64,000 nucleotides of DNA from Foliimonas ilicis (GTDB taxonomy: Bacteria > Pseudomonadota > Alphaproteobacteria > Rhizobiales > Rhizobiaceae), in contig NZ_JBDUUH010000001.1 in NCBI RefSeq assembly GCF_039939195.1, positions 682,001-746,000 of the forward strand. Reading direction: 5' to 3'. The notes beneath the pieces are model-generated. The model saw only the letters and a list, made by a program, of their open reading frames with translations, was not told the origin of the DNA and did no database searches. Made by a program: the position numbers and the translations under genes. The first letter of the stretch is position 1. Each line of letters starts with the position of its first letter. This document shows, one piece after another, positions 50,239 through 59,201 of the stretch.

Positions 50239-52146
50239 TTACCCTGCATAGCCTCGCGCTTTGAGCGCCGTTTCGATTTCACCGAGGATGGCGGGATCGT
50301 CGATGGTAGCGGGCATTGCCCAATCCTCGCGGTCGGCGATTTTCTGCATCGTGCCACGCAGGATCTTGCCGGAGCGTGTTTTCGGCAGGCGTTTGATGGT
50401 GATCGCCAGACGGAAGGCGGCGACAGGACCGATGCGCTCGCGAACCAGCGCGACGATCTCCTTTTCAATCTCACCGGTGTCGCGCGACACGCCGGAATTC
50501 AGCACGACGAAACCGCAGGGAACCTGACCCTTCATGGCATCCGCGATGCCGATGACAGCGCATTCGGCGACGTCCGGGTGCTCGGCGATGACCTCTTCCA
50601 TGCCGCCGGTGGAAAGGCGGTGGCCCGCGACATTGATGATGTCGTCCGTGCGGGCCATGATGAAGAGATAGCCTTCCTCATCGATATAACCTGCATCGGC
50701 CGTTTTGTAATAGCCGGGAAACTCGGCCAGATAGGCTTCGTGGAAGCGGTGGTCGGCATTCCACAGCGTCGGCAGGCAGCCGGGCGGCAGGGGCAGTTTG
50801 ATGACGACATTGCCGAGTGTATCTCGCGGCAATTCGTGACCTGCATCGTCCAGGACGCGCACATCGTAGCCCGGCATCGGTACGCCGGGTGAACCATATT
50901 TTACCGGCAGTTGGCCAAGCCCGATCGGGTTCTGGCTGACGGGCGAACCGGTTTCCGTTTGCCACCAATGGTCGATGACAGGCACACCAAGCTGCTGCTC
51001 GGCCCATTTGATTGTTTCCGGGTCGGCGCGCTCGCCTGCCAGAAACAGGGTGCGGAATTTCGATAGATCGTATTTCGGGACGAATTCGCCTTTCGGGTCC
51101 TGCCCCTTGATGGCACGGAAGGCGGTCGGCGCGGTGAAGAGTGCGACGACGCCGTGGTCGGCGATGACCCGCCAGAATGTGCCTGCGTCGGGCGTGCCGA
51201 CAGGTTTTCCTTCGAACAGGATCGTCGTGCAGCCATGCAGTAGGGGGGCGTAGACGATGTAGGAATGGCCGACGACCCAGCCAACATCGGAGGCCGCCCA
51301 GAACACCTCGCCGGGCTTTACGCCGAATTCGTTTTCCATCGACCATTTCAGCGCGACCATGTGGCCGCCATTGTCGCGGACGACGCCCTTGGGCTGGCCG
51401 GTGGTGCCGGATGTATAGAGCACATAGAGCGGATCGGTTGCCAAAACAGGCACGCAGGCTACGTCGCGGCCGGATGATTTTGCCTCGCTCACTGCCGTCG
51501 CATAGTTGATGTCGCGGCCTTCGACCAGATCGCAGGCGAGCTGTTCGCGCTGAAAAACGATGCAGGACGAAGGCTTGTGGCGGGCCAGCTCGATTGCGCC
51601 GTCGAGCAGAGGTTTGTAGGCGACGATTCGGCCCGGTTCGAGGCCGCAGGATGCCGAAATGATCAGCTTAGGCGTTGCCTCGTCGAGGCGGGTCGCCAGT
51701 TCCTTGGCGGCGAAACCGCCGAACACGACCGAATGGATCGCGCCGATGCGCGCGCAGGCCAGCATGGAAAAGACTGCTTCCGGCACCATCGGCATATAGA
51801 TGATGACGCGGTCGCCTTTCCCGACGCCCTGATCCTGCAGCACGGCGGCCAGCGCCACGACTTCGGCCTTCAGCTCCGCGTAGGTGAATTTCCTGACTGT
51901 GCCGGTGATTGCGCTGTCATGGACCAGCGCCAATTGGTTTGCACGCTCACCATCTGCATGCCGGTCCACGGCGTTGAAGCAGGTGTTACAGGTGGCGCCG
52001 GTGAACCAGCGCCCGTAGACGCCTTGATCGGCATCGAAAATCTTGGTCCACGGAGAGTACCAGTCAACGCCTTGTGCTGCCTCAGCCCAGAAGGTTTCCG
52101 GATCGGATTTCCAGGCGGAATAAACGGCATTGTAGCGTGACGGCAT
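50239..52146 (-). CDS. prpE: Propionyl-CoA synthetase-like acyl-CoA synthetase
   Basis: A 635-residue adenylate-forming enzyme. AMP loop YTSGTTGQPKGVVRD, FWAASDVGWVVGHSYIVYAPLL, IDHWWQTETGSPVSQNP and the C-terminal KTRSGKILR lysine are present. The N-terminal NTCFNAVDRH and W-W-Q-TETGSP are closer to PrpE/ACSS3 than to Acs. It activates propionate, perhaps acetate. No prp cycle genes are adjacent. Confidence 0.9.
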   Translation of the reverse strand: MPSRYNAVYSAWKSDPETFWAEAAQGVDWYSPWTKIFDADQGVYGRWFTGATCNTCFNAVDRHADGERANQLALVHDSAITGTVRKFTYAELKAEVVALAAVLQDQGVGKGDRVIIYMPMVPEAVFSMLACARIGAIHSVVFGGFAAKELATRLDEATPKLIISASCGLEPGRIVAYKPLLDGAIELARHKPSSCIVFQREQLACDLVEGRDINYATAVSEAKSSGRDVACVPVLATDPLYVLYTSGTTGQPKGVVRDNGGHMVALKWSMENEFGVKPGEVFWAASDVGWVVGHSYIVYAPLLHGCTTILFEGKPVGTPDAGTFWRVIADHGVVALFTAPTAFRAIKGQDPKGEFVPKYDLSKFRTLFLAGERADPETIKWAEQQLGVPVIDHWWQTETGSPVSQNPIGLGQLPVKYGSPGVPMPGYDVRVLDDAGHELPRDTLGNVVIKLPLPPGCLPTLWNADHRFHEAYLAEFPGYYKTADAGYIDEEGYLFIMARTDDIINVAGHRLSTGGMEEVIAEHPDVAECAVIGIADAMKGQVPCGFVVLNSGVSRDTGEIEKEIVALVRERIGPVAAFRLAITIKRLPKTRSGKILRGTMQKIADREDWAMPATIDDPAILGEIETALKARGYAG

Positions 52147-52252
52147 AAGGTCTCCTCCCGATATGCAACATCATATAGGGCGGTTTTAGCCATGTCAGGC
52201 CGTCGCCGTCTATCTGACTAAGGGTGAAGAGCTTTGACAGGCGCGCGTGGCA

Positions 52253-52438
52253 ATGCTCAAACGCATCATGTCAAAGGCATTGTCGCTCGTCATCATCGGA
52301 ATGATGATCATTCAACTGATCAAGCCGCTCGGCCTGCCGGGTCTGCGGCAGCGCCGGGATTTCTGGAAGCTGGCGGTCGCGGCTCTGGCCGCGATCTCGC
52401 TGACGGTGCTTCTAAGCCATGCAGGCCTTACTTCTTGA
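52253..52438 (+). CDS. Small membrane protein, function unknown
   Basis: About 61 residues with two hydrophobic helices (ALSLVIIGMMIIQLI and LAVAALAAISLTVLLSHAG) joined by a basic loop (RQRRD). ATG 52253 or GTG 52247 may be the start. Its end overlaps the converging pgk by 11 bases. The hydrophobic pattern supports it being real, but no family was recognised. Confidence 0.55.
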   Translation: MLKRIMSKALSLVIIGMMIIQLIKPLGLPGLRQRRDFWKLAVAALAAISLTVLLSHAGLTS

Positions 52439-53624
52439 GGACGTCGACGCCCGGAAGCGGCTTGCCTTCCATCCATTCGAGGAATGCGCCGCCGGCGGTC
52501 GAAACATAGGTGAAGTCGTCCGCCACGCCGGCATGATTGAGTGCCGCGACCGTATCACCACCACCGGCCACCGAAACCAGCGTGCCTTCGCGCGTGCGCG
52601 CCGCAGCGTGCTTTGCCGCCGAGACGGTCGCGTGGTCGAAGGGCTCGATCTCGAACGCGCCGAGCGGGCCGTTCCAGACCAGCGTTGAGGCGCGGTCGAT
52701 CCAGGCATTTACGGCTTCGACCGTCTTAGGCCCGACATCGAGCACCATCGCATCCGATGGGATGTTTTCGATGGCAACGATCTCGTTGGCGGCACCCGCC
52801 TTGAATTCTTTTGCCGCAACGCCGTCCGAAGGCAGGATGATGGCGCAGCCGGATTGTGCGGCCTCAATCATGATCTGCTTGGCGGTTTCGGCCAGGTCAT
52901 GCTCGCAAAGCGATTTGCCGACATCGGTGCCGCGCGCGGCCAGAAATGTGTTCGCCATGCCGCCGCCGATAACCAGCGCATCGACCTTTTTGACGAGGTT
53001 GAGCAAAAGGTCGATCTTGGTCGAAACCTTTGCGCCGCCGACGATCGCGACGACCGGCTTCTTCGGATTTCCAAGGCCCTTTTCAAGCGCGTCGAGTTCG
53101 GCCTGCATGGTTCGGCCGGCAAAAGCGGGCAGAATATGCGCCAGACCTTCGGTCGAAGCATGCGCGCGGTGAGCCGCGGAGAAGGCGTCGTTGACGAAAA
53201 TATCGCCGTTTTTCGCGAGTTCTTCGGCGAATTCCTTGTCGTTTTTCTCTTCGCCCTTGTGAAAACGCGTGTTTTCAAGCAGCAAAACGCCGCCATTGCT
53301 AAGTGAATCGATGGCGGTTTTCGCCTTTTCGCCGATGCAATCATCCGCGAATTCGACTTTACGGCCAAGAATTTCGCCGGTCGCGGCGGCAATCGGCTTC
53401 AATGACTGGGTGGGATCGGGTGCGCCTTTCGGACGGCCGAAATGGGCGAGAAGAATGACCTTGGCGCCCTTGTCGGAGAGTTCCTTGATGGTGGGAGCAA
53501 CGCGTTCGATGCGGGTGGCGTCGGTGACCTTGCCGTCGGCGACCGGCACGTTCAGATCGACGCGGACGAGAACGCGCTTTCCTTCAACCGATCCGATGTC
53601 ATCGAGTGTCTTGAAACCAGCCAT
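52428..53624 (-). CDS. pgk: Phosphoglycerate kinase
   Basis: A 398-residue protein. VLVRVDLNVPVADG, ILLAHFGRPKG, GGAKVSTKIDLL and VAGGGDTVAALNHAG are the defining motifs. It makes ATP from 1,3-bisphosphoglycerate. It lies downstream of gap, separated by 81 bases containing a terminator-like hairpin. Confidence 0.98.
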   Translation of the reverse strand: MAGFKTLDDIGSVEGKRVLVRVDLNVPVADGKVTDATRIERVAPTIKELSDKGAKVILLAHFGRPKGAPDPTQSLKPIAAATGEILGRKVEFADDCIGEKAKTAIDSLSNGGVLLLENTRFHKGEEKNDKEFAEELAKNGDIFVNDAFSAAHRAHASTEGLAHILPAFAGRTMQAELDALEKGLGNPKKPVVAIVGGAKVSTKIDLLLNLVKKVDALVIGGGMANTFLAARGTDVGKSLCEHDLAETAKQIMIEAAQSGCAIILPSDGVAAKEFKAGAANEIVAIENIPSDAMVLDVGPKTVEAVNAWIDRASTLVWNGPLGAFEIEPFDHATVSAAKHAAARTREGTLVSVAGGGDTVAALNHAGVADDFTYVSTAGGAFLEWMEGKPLPGVDVLKK

Positions 53625-53658
53625 GATCTCTCTCCAGAATTATGTGCTTATGTCGTGA

Positions 53659-53683
53659 AAACGCCCGGACTGGCCGGGCGTTT
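53659..53683 (-). terminator. Hairpin between gap and pgk
   Basis: Perfect 10-bp stem AAACGCCCGG/CCGGGCGTTT with a five-base loop. On the minus strand it ends in TTTT. It could partly terminate gap transcripts, leaving lower pgk readthrough. Confidence 0.7.
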
Positions 53684-53705
53684 CGAGTTCAGATTAGAGC
53701 GAGGA

Positions 53706-54716
53706 TCAGCCAATGACCTTGCTGAAAGCAACGGCGGTGTCCGCCATGCGGTTCGAGAAACCCCATTCATTGTCGTACCACGAAAGCACCGACACGAAGT
53801 TGCCGTCCATGACCTTGGTCTGGTCGAGCGCCATCGTCGAGGAATGCGGATCGTGGTTGAAGTCGATCGAGACATTTGGATGGGCTGTCACGGCCAGAAC
53901 GCCCTTCAGCTTGCCTTTCGAGGCAGCGATGACGGCGTTGTTGATCTCTTCGACTGTGGTCGAACGCTTGGCGATGAACTTGAAGTCCACCAGCGAGACA
54001 TTCGGGGTCGGCACACGAACGGAGATGCCGTCGAGCTTGCCCTTGAGTTCAGGCAGGACGAGGCCGATGGCCTTGGCTGCACCGGTCGAGGTCGGGATCT
54101 GCGAAAGCGCTGCTGCGCGGCCGCGGTAGAGATCCTTGTGCATTGTGTCGAGGGTCGGCTGGTCACCGGTGTAGGAATGGATGGTGGTCATCATTCCCTT
54201 TTCGATGCCGACCGTCTCGTGCAGCACGGCTGCCAGCGGAGCCAGGCAGTTGGTGGTGCAAGATGCGTTCGAGATCACAAAGTGATCTTTGGTGAGCTGG
54301 TCGTGGTTGATGCCGTATACGACGGTCAAATCGGCACCGTCGGACGGAGCCGAGACGATGACGCGCTTTGCGCCTGCTTCGAGATGGGCGGCCGCCTTGT
54401 CGCGAGCGGTAAAGATGCCCGTGCATTCGAGCGCGATGTCGACGCCTTCAGCCTTCCACGGCAGCTCTGCCGGGTTGCGGACTGCGTGAACCTTCATCGG
54501 GCCACGGCCAACGTCGATCGTGTCGCCCTTGACGGTGACTTCGCCAGGGAAACGGCCATGGACGGAATCAAAGCGCACGAGATGCGCGTTGGTTTCGACA
54601 GGGCCGAGATCGTTGAGGGCAACGACCTCGATGTCCGTGCGGCCGGATTCGACGATGGCGCGCAACACGTTACGGCCGATACGGCCAAATCCGTTGATAG
54701 CAACTCTTACGGTCAT
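53706..54716 (-). CDS. gap: Glyceraldehyde-3-phosphate dehydrogenase
   Basis: A 336-residue protein. VAINGFGRIGRNVLRAI binds NAD, SNASCTTNCLAPLAAVL carries the catalytic Cys, and SWYDNEWGFSNRM ends the fold. Converts GAP to 1,3-bisphosphoglycerate. Forty bases downstream of tkt in the same direction, the usual alphaproteobacterial tkt-gap-pgk order. Confidence 0.98.
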   Translation of the reverse strand: MTVRVAINGFGRIGRNVLRAIVESGRTDIEVVALNDLGPVETNAHLVRFDSVHGRFPGEVTVKGDTIDVGRGPMKVHAVRNPAELPWKAEGVDIALECTGIFTARDKAAAHLEAGAKRVIVSAPSDGADLTVVYGINHDQLTKDHFVISNASCTTNCLAPLAAVLHETVGIEKGMMTTIHSYTGDQPTLDTMHKDLYRGRAAALSQIPTSTGAAKAIGLVLPELKGKLDGISVRVPTPNVSLVDFKFIAKRSTTVEEINNAVIAASKGKLKGVLAVTAHPNVSIDFNHDPHSSTMALDQTKVMDGNFVSVLSWYDNEWGFSNRMADTAVAFSKVIG

Positions 54717-54756
54717 GTATTTCTCCCGGAAAAATAGGGCTTCAAATCGGGGCGGA

Positions 54757-56751
54757 TCAGGACTTCTTGTGCAGGCGGGCTTCGGCGGCCTCGGCAGCAG
54801 CTTCGGCGGTTATGCCGAAATGCTTGTAGAGGTCTGCGATCTCACCACTTGCGCCAAAACCCTTCATGCCGATGAACAGGCCGTCTGAGCCGATGAGATG
54901 GTCCCAACCCTGACGGATGCCTGCTTCGATGGCGAGCTTGACCGGCGCGTTGCCGATGACGGCTGCCTGATAGCTTTCGCTCTGGCGGTTGAACAGCTCG
55001 AAGGAAGGCACCGAGACGACGCGCGTCGGGTGGCCGTGGCCTTCGAGAAGCGTGCGGGCGTTGAGCGCGATCTCGACTTCCGAACCGGTCGCGAAGATCG
55101 TGACCTGTGCATCGCCATTCGCGGTCGCCAGTTCGTATGCGCCGTAGCTCGAGAGGTTTTCCTCGGTGAACTCGGTGCGCACGGTCGGCAGGTTCTGACG
55201 GGTCAGAGCCAGCGTCGACGGCGACTTTGTCGATTCAAGCGCAAGCTGCCAGCATTCGGCGGCTTCCACCGCGTCTGCCGGACGGAACACCAGATGGTTC
55301 GGGATGGCGCGCAAAGCGGCCAGATGCTCGACCGGCTGGTGGGTCGGGCCGTCTTCGCCCAGACCGATGGAATCATGGGTCATGACGAAGATGGAGCGGA
55401 TGCCCATCAGGGATGCCAGACGCATTGCCGGGCGTGCGTAATCCGAGAAGCACAGGAAGGTGCCGGAGTATGGGATGACGCCGCCATGCAGCGCCATGCC
55501 GTTCAACGCGGCGGCCATGCCGAGTTCGCGGATGCCGTAATGAACGTAGCGGCCATCATAGTCGATCGGGGTGATCGGCTTGGTCTGGCTGGTCTTGGTG
55601 TTGTTCGAGCCGGAGAGATCGGCCGAACCGCCAATGGTTTCTGGAACGACGCCATTGATGACTTCAAGCGCCATTTCCGAGGATTTGCGGGTCGCGACCT
55701 TAGGCTTGTCTGCCGAAAGCTTCTTTTTGTATTCGACGATCGCTTCGTCGAAGCCGCCGGGCAATTCACCGCTGGCGCGGCGTTCGAATTCCGAACGGGT
55801 CTTTGCATCGGCAGCGGCCAGACGCTTTTCCCACTCAAGACGCTTCTTGGCCGAGCTCAGGCCAGCAAGACGCCATGCGTCGAGCACATCGGAGGGAACT
55901 TCGAATGCCGGGTATTCCCAGCCGAGCGCCTTGCGGGTCGCTTCGATTTCTTCCGCACCGAGCGGCGAGCCGTGGACCTTGTTGGTACCAGCCTTTTTCG
56001 GCGAACCGAAACCGATCGTCGTCTTGCAGGCGATCAGGGTCGGGCGGTCGGATTTCTGCGCAATCTCGATGGCTCCGGCAATCGCTTCCGGGTCATGGCC
56101 GTCGATTTCGGCAGTGCTCCAGCCGGATGCCTTGAAACGGGCAATCTGGTCGGTTGAGTCGGCCAGCGAAATCGCGCCGTCGATCGAGATGTTGTTGTCG
56201 TCCCAGAAGACGATGAGCTTGTTCAGCTTCAAATGGCCTGCCAGCGAAATCGCTTCCTGGCTGATGCCTTCCATGAGGCAGCCGTCGCCGACCAGAACAT
56301 AGGTGTGGTGATCGACCAGATCGTCGCCGAAATGGGCATTGAGAATGCGTTCGGCAAGCGCCATGCCGACCGAATTGCCCAGACCCTGGCCAAGCGGGCC
56401 GGTCGTCGTTTCAATGCCTGCGGCGTGGCCATATTCAGGGTGGCCAGCGGTTTTCGAGCCGAGCTGGCGGAAATTCTTGATCTCATCGATGGTGATGTCT
56501 TCGTAGCCCGACAGATAGAGCGACGAGTAGAGCAGCATCGAGCCGTGGCCTGCGGAAAGCACGAAACGGTCGCGGTCCGGCCAATGCGGGTTCTTCGGGT
56601 CATGCTTCAAAAAGCGCGTGTAAAGAACGGTGGCAATGTCGGCTGCGCCCATCGGCAATCCGGGGTGACCCGAATTGGCCTTTTCGACGGCATCCATGGA
56701 AAGGAAACGAATGGCGTTGGCCATACGATCGTGTTTTTCGCGTGAGGGCAT
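54757..56751 (-). CDS. tkt: Transketolase
   Basis: About 664 residues from ATG 56751 (GAGAGGA just upstream). ANSGHPGLPMGAADIA, HPEYGHAAGIETTTGPLGQG and VLVGDGCLMEGISQEA (thiamine diphosphate binding) are present, along with THDSIGLGEDGPTHQPVEHL. Moves two-carbon units in the pentose phosphate pathway. First gene of the tkt-gap-pgk block. Confidence 0.98.
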   Translation of the reverse strand: MPSREKHDRMANAIRFLSMDAVEKANSGHPGLPMGAADIATVLYTRFLKHDPKNPHWPDRDRFVLSAGHGSMLLYSSLYLSGYEDITIDEIKNFRQLGSKTAGHPEYGHAAGIETTTGPLGQGLGNSVGMALAERILNAHFGDDLVDHHTYVLVGDGCLMEGISQEAISLAGHLKLNKLIVFWDDNNISIDGAISLADSTDQIARFKASGWSTAEIDGHDPEAIAGAIEIAQKSDRPTLIACKTTIGFGSPKKAGTNKVHGSPLGAEEIEATRKALGWEYPAFEVPSDVLDAWRLAGLSSAKKRLEWEKRLAAADAKTRSEFERRASGELPGGFDEAIVEYKKKLSADKPKVATRKSSEMALEVINGVVPETIGGSADLSGSNNTKTSQTKPITPIDYDGRYVHYGIRELGMAAALNGMALHGGVIPYSGTFLCFSDYARPAMRLASLMGIRSIFVMTHDSIGLGEDGPTHQPVEHLAALRAIPNHLVFRPADAVEAAECWQLALESTKSPSTLALTRQNLPTVRTEFTEENLSSYGAYELATANGDAQVTIFATGSEVEIALNARTLLEGHGHPTRVVSVPSFELFNRQSESYQAAVIGNAPVKLAIEAGIRQGWDHLIGSDGLFIGMKGFGASGEIADLYKHFGITAEAAAEAAEARLHKKS

Positions 56752-57015
56752 GTTTCCTCTCAAGGTCACGTAATATGGAGATCAAATTTCCGTTTCTGGA
56801 AAAGCACCGGACACATAGCAGGGACAGTAGGCGAGTCAACAAAAGGTTGGTTTTTGAATGTTGCAGACTCTGCAAACAGTCACTGTTTTAGAGATTGCAG
56901 GGGAAAGCCGAAGCGCTTTGTTGACGCAGCCTTAACCCGGCGCCTAATGTTCGACGGATAACGTGTTCTGAATGCGCGCGATTCGGTTGATGGGCGGGAG
57001 TTCGATACGGAAGCC

Positions 57016-57288
57016 ATGACCGGGGAAATAACACTTAAAGAAGTCATCGGCCGTCTTGGGAAGGCGATCGACTCGCTGGAAAATGCGGTCGGCGCACGGA
57101 TCGAGCACGAGCAGGATTACACCGAGGCCGAAGCCGAGGTACAGCGCATGAATGCCGACCGCGCGAAGCTCGCCCAGGAACTCGATAATTCGGAAGCTCG
57201 TGCGGAACGCCTCGAAGAGGCGAACAAGGAGGTTTCCCGCCGTCTCGTGACGGCAATGGAAACCATCCGAGCGGTGCTGGACAGGTAG
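57016..57288 (+). CDS. DUF4164 coiled-coil protein
   Basis: A 90-residue protein that is almost entirely coiled coil (LGKAIDSLENAVGARIEHEQ to LAQELDNSEARAERLEEANK). Matches DUF4164, a family found directly upstream of zapA in rhizobia. Possibly a cell-division accessory. Ten bases upstream of zapA, so co-transcribed. Confidence 0.88.
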   Translation: MTGEITLKEVIGRLGKAIDSLENAVGARIEHEQDYTEAEAEVQRMNADRAKLAQELDNSEARAERLEEANKEVSRRLVTAMETIRAVLDR

Positions 57289-57298
57289 AGTGGACGAG

Positions 57299-57664
57299 AT
57301 GGCACAGGTTACAGTCACCATCGACGGCAAAGCCTATCGCATGGCCTGTGATGAGGGCCAGGAAGAGCATCTCATCGAACTCGCGCAGCGCTTCGACCGC
57401 TACGTCATGCATCTCAAGGATTCATTCGGAGAAATCGGCGATCAGCGCCTGACCGTCATGGCTGGCATCATGATCATGGATGAATTGGCCGAGATCGAAA
57501 AGCGCATCAAGGGCATGGAAAGCGAGATCGGCACGCTCCGCAAGACGCGCGACGACGCGCTTCTCAAGGCCGACAAGAACGATGCGGCGCTGACCGGCGC
57601 TCTGGGAACGCTGGCCCAGCGCATGGAAGACCTTGCGGGCAAACTTCTGGTGAAAAAAGCCTGA
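57299..57664 (+). CDS. zapA: Cell division protein ZapA
   Basis: About 121 residues from ATG 57299 (in-frame GTG at 57290 possible). VTVTIDGKAYRMACDEGQEEHLIELAQRFD is the ZapA globular head, followed by a long coiled coil with MAGIMIMDELAEIEKRI. ZapA bundles FtsZ filaments. In most Proteobacteria ssrS and fau follow; here a large palindromic repeat and rpoH follow instead. Confidence 0.93.
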   Translation: MAQVTVTIDGKAYRMACDEGQEEHLIELAQRFDRYVMHLKDSFGEIGDQRLTVMAGIMIMDELAEIEKRIKGMESEIGTLRKTRDDALLKADKNDAALTGALGTLAQRMEDLAGKLLVKKA

Positions 57665-57763
57665 ATCTTTATCTGTTTTGAGCGTAGCCGAAGCTTGCAC
57701 CCAAAGCGAGGCCAACTGCGATTCCGGTCGCGGCGCTGTTAAGCAGATCACTTCAGTTTTTAA

Positions 57764-57966
57764 ATGGAAACGCTTGTGGGGCAGCACCCCCCTCTGCCCT
57801 GCCGGGCATCTCCCCCTCAAGGGTGGAGATTGGCTGACGCCGGTACCGGCTTTCATTTTACAACGTCACCAATTGGTACCGAGCTTTCATGTTAGGGTAA
57901 TCTCCCCACTTGAGGGGGAGATGCCCGGCAGGGCAGAGGGGGGTGCTGCCCCACAAGCGTTTCCAT
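57764..57966. repeat. Large palindromic repeat R2
   Basis: Inverted arms of 68 bp, 57764-57831 and 57899-57966, with about two mismatches (left arm starts ATGGAAACGCTTGTGGGGCA). The 67-bp centre is not palindromic. Parts match the repeat after msrB (20463-20703). It separates zapA from rpoH. Confidence 0.92.
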
Positions 57967-58059
57967 CAAAACAGGAACTGCTCTGATGTGACGCTGGGTA
58001 TTTGGATGTGACTCTGGGTATTTGCCCAAAACGTCGCCGATCGCTTCATCTTCGAACAT

Positions 58060-58098
58060 AAAAAACTCCTCCGGCACGGTGAGGAGCGCCGAAGGAGT
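58060..58098 (-). terminator. Rho-independent terminator of rpoH
   Basis: On the minus strand, a stem of about 11 bp (58065-58075 with 58088-58098, one mismatch) is followed by a T tract (AAAAAA on the plus strand at 58060-58065). It is 27 bases beyond the rpoH stop. Confidence 0.85.
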
Positions 58099-58124
58099 GT
58101 TGGTAGGCATATACGTCGTACGGA

Positions 58125-59036
58125 TCAGTAAGCGGGCACACCTTCGATGGTGCGGAGCGACTGCATCTGCTGCTTTGCGGCGGCCTTCACAGCATCCTGC
58201 ACCTTTTCGAAAGCGCGAACCTCGATCTGACGTACGCGCTCGCGGCTGATGTCGAACTCGGTTGAAAGTTCTTCAAGCGTCAACGGATCTTCTGCGAGGC
58301 GACGGGCCTCGAAGATACGGCGTTCGCGATCATTGAGGACAGCCATTGCGCCCGAAAGCATGGAGCGTCTGTTTTCGAGCTCGTCCTGCTCGATCAGCAT
58401 CTGCTCCTGGCTTTCGCTGTCATCTACCAGCCAATCCTGCCATTCGCCGGACTCGCCCTCTGTCGCACGGATCGGCGAATTGAGGGACGCATCGCCCGAA
58501 AGGCGGCGGTTCATCGAAACCACTTCAGCTTCGCTGACATTGAGGCGGGTTGCGATTTCCGCAATCTGATCCGGCTTCAGATCGCCATCGTCGAGCGCCT
58601 GAATCTTGCTCTTCACCTTGCGAAGGTTGAAGAACAGACGCTTCTGATTGGCGGTCGTGCCCATCTTCACAAGGCTCCACGAACGCAGGATGTATTCCTG
58701 GATCGAGGCCTTGATCCACCACATTGCATATGTGGCAAGGCGGAAACCACGCTCAGGTTCGAACTTCTTGACGGCCTGCATCAAGCCGACATTTCCTTCG
58801 GAAATGACTTCGCCGATCGGCAGGCCATAGCCGCGATAGCCCATCGCGATCTTGGCGACGAGACGCAGATGGCTTGTTACCAGCTTGTGCGCAGAACCGG
58901 TGTCGTCATGCTCCTGATAGCGCTTGGCGAGCATGTACTCTTCCTGCGGCTGGAGCATTGGAAAGCGACGGATTTCTTCGAGGTAGCGGCTGAGGCCGCC
59001 TTCGCCGGAGACGATACTTGGTAGTGACTGGGCCAT
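58125..59036 (-). CDS. rpoH: RNA polymerase sigma-32 (heat shock) factor
   Basis: A 303-residue sigma factor. Region 2 has LVTSHLRLVAKIAMGYRGYG and RLATYAMWWIKASIQEYILR. The RpoH-specific box appears as NQKRLFFNLRKVKSKI (near residue 133). Region 4 is LTLEELSTEFDISRERVRQIE. It directs heat-shock transcription. Alphaproteobacteria often have two rpoH genes; a second is not in this window. Confidence 0.96.
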   Translation of the reverse strand: MAQSLPSIVSGEGGLSRYLEEIRRFPMLQPQEEYMLAKRYQEHDDTGSAHKLVTSHLRLVAKIAMGYRGYGLPIGEVISEGNVGLMQAVKKFEPERGFRLATYAMWWIKASIQEYILRSWSLVKMGTTANQKRLFFNLRKVKSKIQALDDGDLKPDQIAEIATRLNVSEAEVVSMNRRLSGDASLNSPIRATEGESGEWQDWLVDDSESQEQMLIEQDELENRRSMLSGAMAVLNDRERRIFEARRLAEDPLTLEELSTEFDISRERVRQIEVRAFEKVQDAVKAAAKQQMQSLRTIEGVPAY

Positions 59037-59201
59037 GAAAGCGCCCTCCCTCTTTCTAGAGAATTGCCCCCTTTATCAAGGCAGGCATGTGGTGTGCCGC
59101 ATCACGCTAACCGCACCATGCATATATATAGTGATAAATATGGGAAAAACATGGTCTGTTCCGCGCGAAACAGACTGTCACGTCAAAGTGAACAATGGCG
59201 G

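Noticed and set aside
53442..54737. 431-codon open frame antisense to pgk and gap
   Set aside because: It spans two well-defined genes and their intergenic terminator; no domain seen.
54898..56157. 419-codon open frame antisense to tkt
   Set aside because: Transketolase motifs are unmistakable on the minus strand; the plus frame is a codon-bias artefact.
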